Part shown: one piece after another, positions 5,175 to 6,531 of the stretch
How positions within the stretch are numbered: position 1 is the first letter of the stretch
How the letters are laid out: every line of letters starts with the position of its first letter
NCBI GenBank assembly: GCA_030638305.1
Contig: DAOWEW010000253.1
Coordinates: forward strand, 1 to 6,531
DNA from: Desulfobacteraceae bacterium
GTDB taxonomy: Bacteria; Desulfobacterota; Desulfobacteria; Desulfobacterales; ETH-SRB1
Length of the DNA stretch: 6,531 nt
Direction: 5' to 3'
Notes under the pieces: model-generated
Databases searched by the model: none
What the model was told of the DNA's origin: nothing
The model's input: the letters and a program-made list of their open reading frames with translations, nothing else
Program-made: the position numbers and the translations under genes

Positions 5175-6242
5175 ATGACTACAAGTATATTTGCCTTTAT
5201 AATAGCATTAGGAATACTTATATCATTTCATGAATTTGGCCATTTCCTTGTTGCCAGGTTATTCGGAGTAGGAGTAAAAAAATTTTCCATAGGGTTTGGC
5301 CCAAAGATATTCGGCAAAAAGATAGGTGATACCGATTATTGCGTTTCGGCAATACCGCTTGGAGGCTTTGTAAAAATGGTAGGCGAGGATCCAGGCGAAG
5401 AAATTGAGCCCGCTGATATGTCTGTTTCTTTTACCCATAAGCATATCTTTAAACGGATTTTAATTGTTGCTGCCGGTCCTTTCTTTAATCTTCTCCTCGC
5501 AATAATAATTTTTTTTGGGATATTTACGATTCATGGAACTTTTATTGTAGAAACTTCCATAGGCGATGTTAAAGAGAATAGTCCGGCTTTTATAGGAGGG
5601 TTGAAAAAAGGCGATAAAATACTATCCATTAATGGAATTCCCGTTGAAAGCTGGGAAAACATGGCAAAAATTATTTCTGAAAGCAATGGGAAAGAGATTG
5701 AATTATATATTAGCAGGAATGAGTCTGTTTTTTCATTAAAAATTAAGCCTGAACCAATAAACTCCAAAAATATTTTTGGCGAGGATTTTCAGCGTTATGT
5801 TCTTGGTATTACATCTTCAGGAGATGTTTTTTCAAAGGAATTAAATTTTTTCCAGGCATTTTCAGAAAGCATAATACAAACTTATAATATTTCAAAGTTA
5901 ACCATAGTTAGTATTGTAAAGCTGATTCAAGGTGTCATCTCGACAAAAACTCTGGGCGGTCCGCTTATGATCGCACAAATGGCAGGCCAACAAGCCGAAC
6001 AGGGAGCATCAAGCCTGTTGTTTTTTATCGCTCTGCTCAGTATTAATCTTGCCATAATCAATTTTTTGCCCATACCTGTTCTGGATGGCGGTCACCTGGT
6101 TTTCTTTTTTATTGAAGCGGTAACAGGACGTCCTGTTAATGTTAAATTTCGTGAAGTTGCCCAGCAGGCAGGCATTTTTGTGCTGGTTACGCTCATGATT
6201 TATGTATTTTATAATGATATTACCCGAATGTTTTTTAGTTAG
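5175..6242 (+). CDS. rseP: RseP-like site-2 intramembrane zinc metalloprotease
   Basis: This is an M50 family protease of the cytoplasmic membrane. E. coli RseP cuts the anti-sigma factor RseA after DegS to free sigma-E, and also degrades remnant signal peptides. The substrate here is unknown. The first membrane segment carries the zinc site HEFGH (19-23: His19, Glu20, His23). The conserved GFGPKIF (40-46) and IPLGGFVKMVGEDP (60-73) follow, then a second membrane helix (about 94-118) with GPFFN (101-105). One PDZ domain (about 125-195, with the carboxylate-loop-like GGLKKGDKILSINGIPV) precedes LGGP (260-263) and the second active-site motif NFLPIPVLDGGH (296-307, Asp304). A final helix lies at about 332-346. 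At 355 residues with one PDZ it is shorter than E. coli RseP (450, two PDZ). The ATG 5175 gives a normal N terminus but has no recognisable ribosome site in its A-rich leader. Confidence 0.95.
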   Translation: MTTSIFAFIIALGILISFHEFGHFLVARLFGVGVKKFSIGFGPKIFGKKIGDTDYCVSAIPLGGFVKMVGEDPGEEIEPADMSVSFTHKHIFKRILIVAAGPFFNLLLAIIIFFGIFTIHGTFIVETSIGDVKENSPAFIGGLKKGDKILSINGIPVESWENMAKIISESNGKEIELYISRNESVFSLKIKPEPINSKNIFGEDFQRYVLGITSSGDVFSKELNFFQAFSESIIQTYNISKLTIVSIVKLIQGVISTKTLGGPLMIAQMAGQQAEQGASSLLFFIALLSINLAIINFLPIPVLDGGHLVFFFIEAVTGRPVNVKFREVAQQAGIFVLVTLMIYVFYNDITRMFFS

Positions 6243-6274
6243 TTCAACCCCTAACCCTAAACCTTTGAACCCTC
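6243..6274 (+). repeat. Short heptad-like repeat spacer (AACCNNN, telomere-like CCCTAA units) between rseP and purSL
   Basis: From 6246 the spacer reads as 7-nt units starting with AACC or a close variant (AACCCCT, AACCCTA, AACCTTT, then GAACCCT). On the other strand this gives GGTT-core heptads, related in period and core to those between dxr and rseP. The resemblance to CCCTAA telomere repeats is probably superficial. The spacer lacks a Shine-Dalgarno sequence before the next ATG (6275). Confidence 0.6.
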
Positions 6275-6531
6275 ATGCCTTACCGACTTGAAATAACATT
6301 AAAATCCGATTTGTTTGATGCCGAAGGCAAGGGTATTCAACAAAAGGCAATGCATTACTTTGGCATTGATCTGTCACAAGTAAGGACAATTCATGTAATT
6401 ACTATTGATGCTGATCTGTCGGATGATCAATTAAAAAAAATACAAACAGAAATTTTTGCAAATCCTGTAACGCAAATTTCTTCTTTTAAGCCTTTGCCGG
6501 TTGAATTTGACTGGACTATCTGGGTCGGCTA
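6275..6531 (+). CDS. purSL: Phosphoribosylformylglycinamidine synthase, probable PurSL fusion, N-terminal part (3' end outside the window)
   Basis: The frame is open from ATG 6275 to the window end (85 complete codons plus two bases). FGAM synthase uses ATP and glutamine-derived ammonia to convert FGAR to FGAM, the fourth step of purine synthesis, in the cytosol. Residues about 1-70 (YRLEITLKSDLFDAEGKG, then YFGIDLSQVRTIHVITID) look like the small PurS subunit. PurS proteins often start with a similar V-x-LK-x-x-x-x-D-x-x-G segment. The following FDWTIWVG (about 78-85) resembles the linker into the PurL catalytic part seen in fused PurSL proteins of Desulfobacterota and related groups. The catalytic domains are beyond the window, so a separate PurS-type protein cannot be excluded. 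The gene is 32 nt after rseP, in the same direction. No clear ribosome site is seen; ATG 6275 is chosen because the PurS-like homology starts there. Confidence 0.75.
   Translation, partial: MPYRLEITLKSDLFDAEGKGIQQKAMHYFGIDLSQVRTIHVITIDADLSDDQLKKIQTEIFANPVTQISSFKPLPVEFDWTIWVG

Noticed and set aside
6246..6274. Telomere repeat or chromosome-end signal (CCCTAA-like units)
   Set aside because: It is a short degenerate spacer between two bacterial housekeeping genes with 7-nt rather than 6-nt period.

Overview
This 6.5 kb window holds one densely packed housekeeping gene cluster, all on the + strand: the 3' end of tsf (EF-Ts), then pyrH, frr, uppS, cdsA, an inserted two-gene toxin-antitoxin-like module, dxr, rseP, and the 5' end of a gene that looks like purSL. 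The order tsf-pyrH-frr-uppS-cdsA-dxr-rseP is a classic bacterial arrangement. The moderately AT-rich composition, the single-PDZ RseP of 355 residues and the PurS-like start running into an FDW-x-I-x-VG segment suggest a Desulfobacterota (deltaproteobacterial) chromosome. That placement is inference from gene content, not a database result.

Layout: positions 1-2405 carry translation and nucleotide genes (tsf, pyrH, frr) plus uppS, with minimal spacers or overlaps (3 nt tsf-pyrH, an 11 nt frr-uppS overlap). Two genes, pyrH and uppS, appear to use TTG start codons, each supported by a Shine-Dalgarno-like sequence. Positions 2423-3235 hold cdsA. Positions 3240-3838 hold a small antitoxin/toxin pair with an ATGA overlap, locally richer in G+C than cdsA, sitting between cdsA and dxr. 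A 10-bp direct repeat (TTATTTATGA) lies at both edges of this module. dxr (3896-5047) and rseP (5175-6242) follow. They are separated by a 127-nt spacer built from 7-nt CGGTTNN repeats with an inverted copy downstream. A related heptad spacer (AACCNNN, including CCCTAACCC-like units) separates rseP from purSL.

Functionally the cluster joins ribosome function (EF-Ts, ribosome recycling factor), pyrimidine nucleotide supply (UMP kinase), isoprenoid precursor synthesis (DXR) and its use for the cell-wall carrier lipid (UppS), phospholipid synthesis (CdsA), envelope stress proteolysis (RseP) and purine synthesis (PurSL). No RNA gene, CRISPR array, IS element, convincing promoter or intrinsic terminator was found. 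The least ordinary parts are the embedded toxin-antitoxin module and the heptanucleotide repeat spacers. I see no evidence of a wholly new system.
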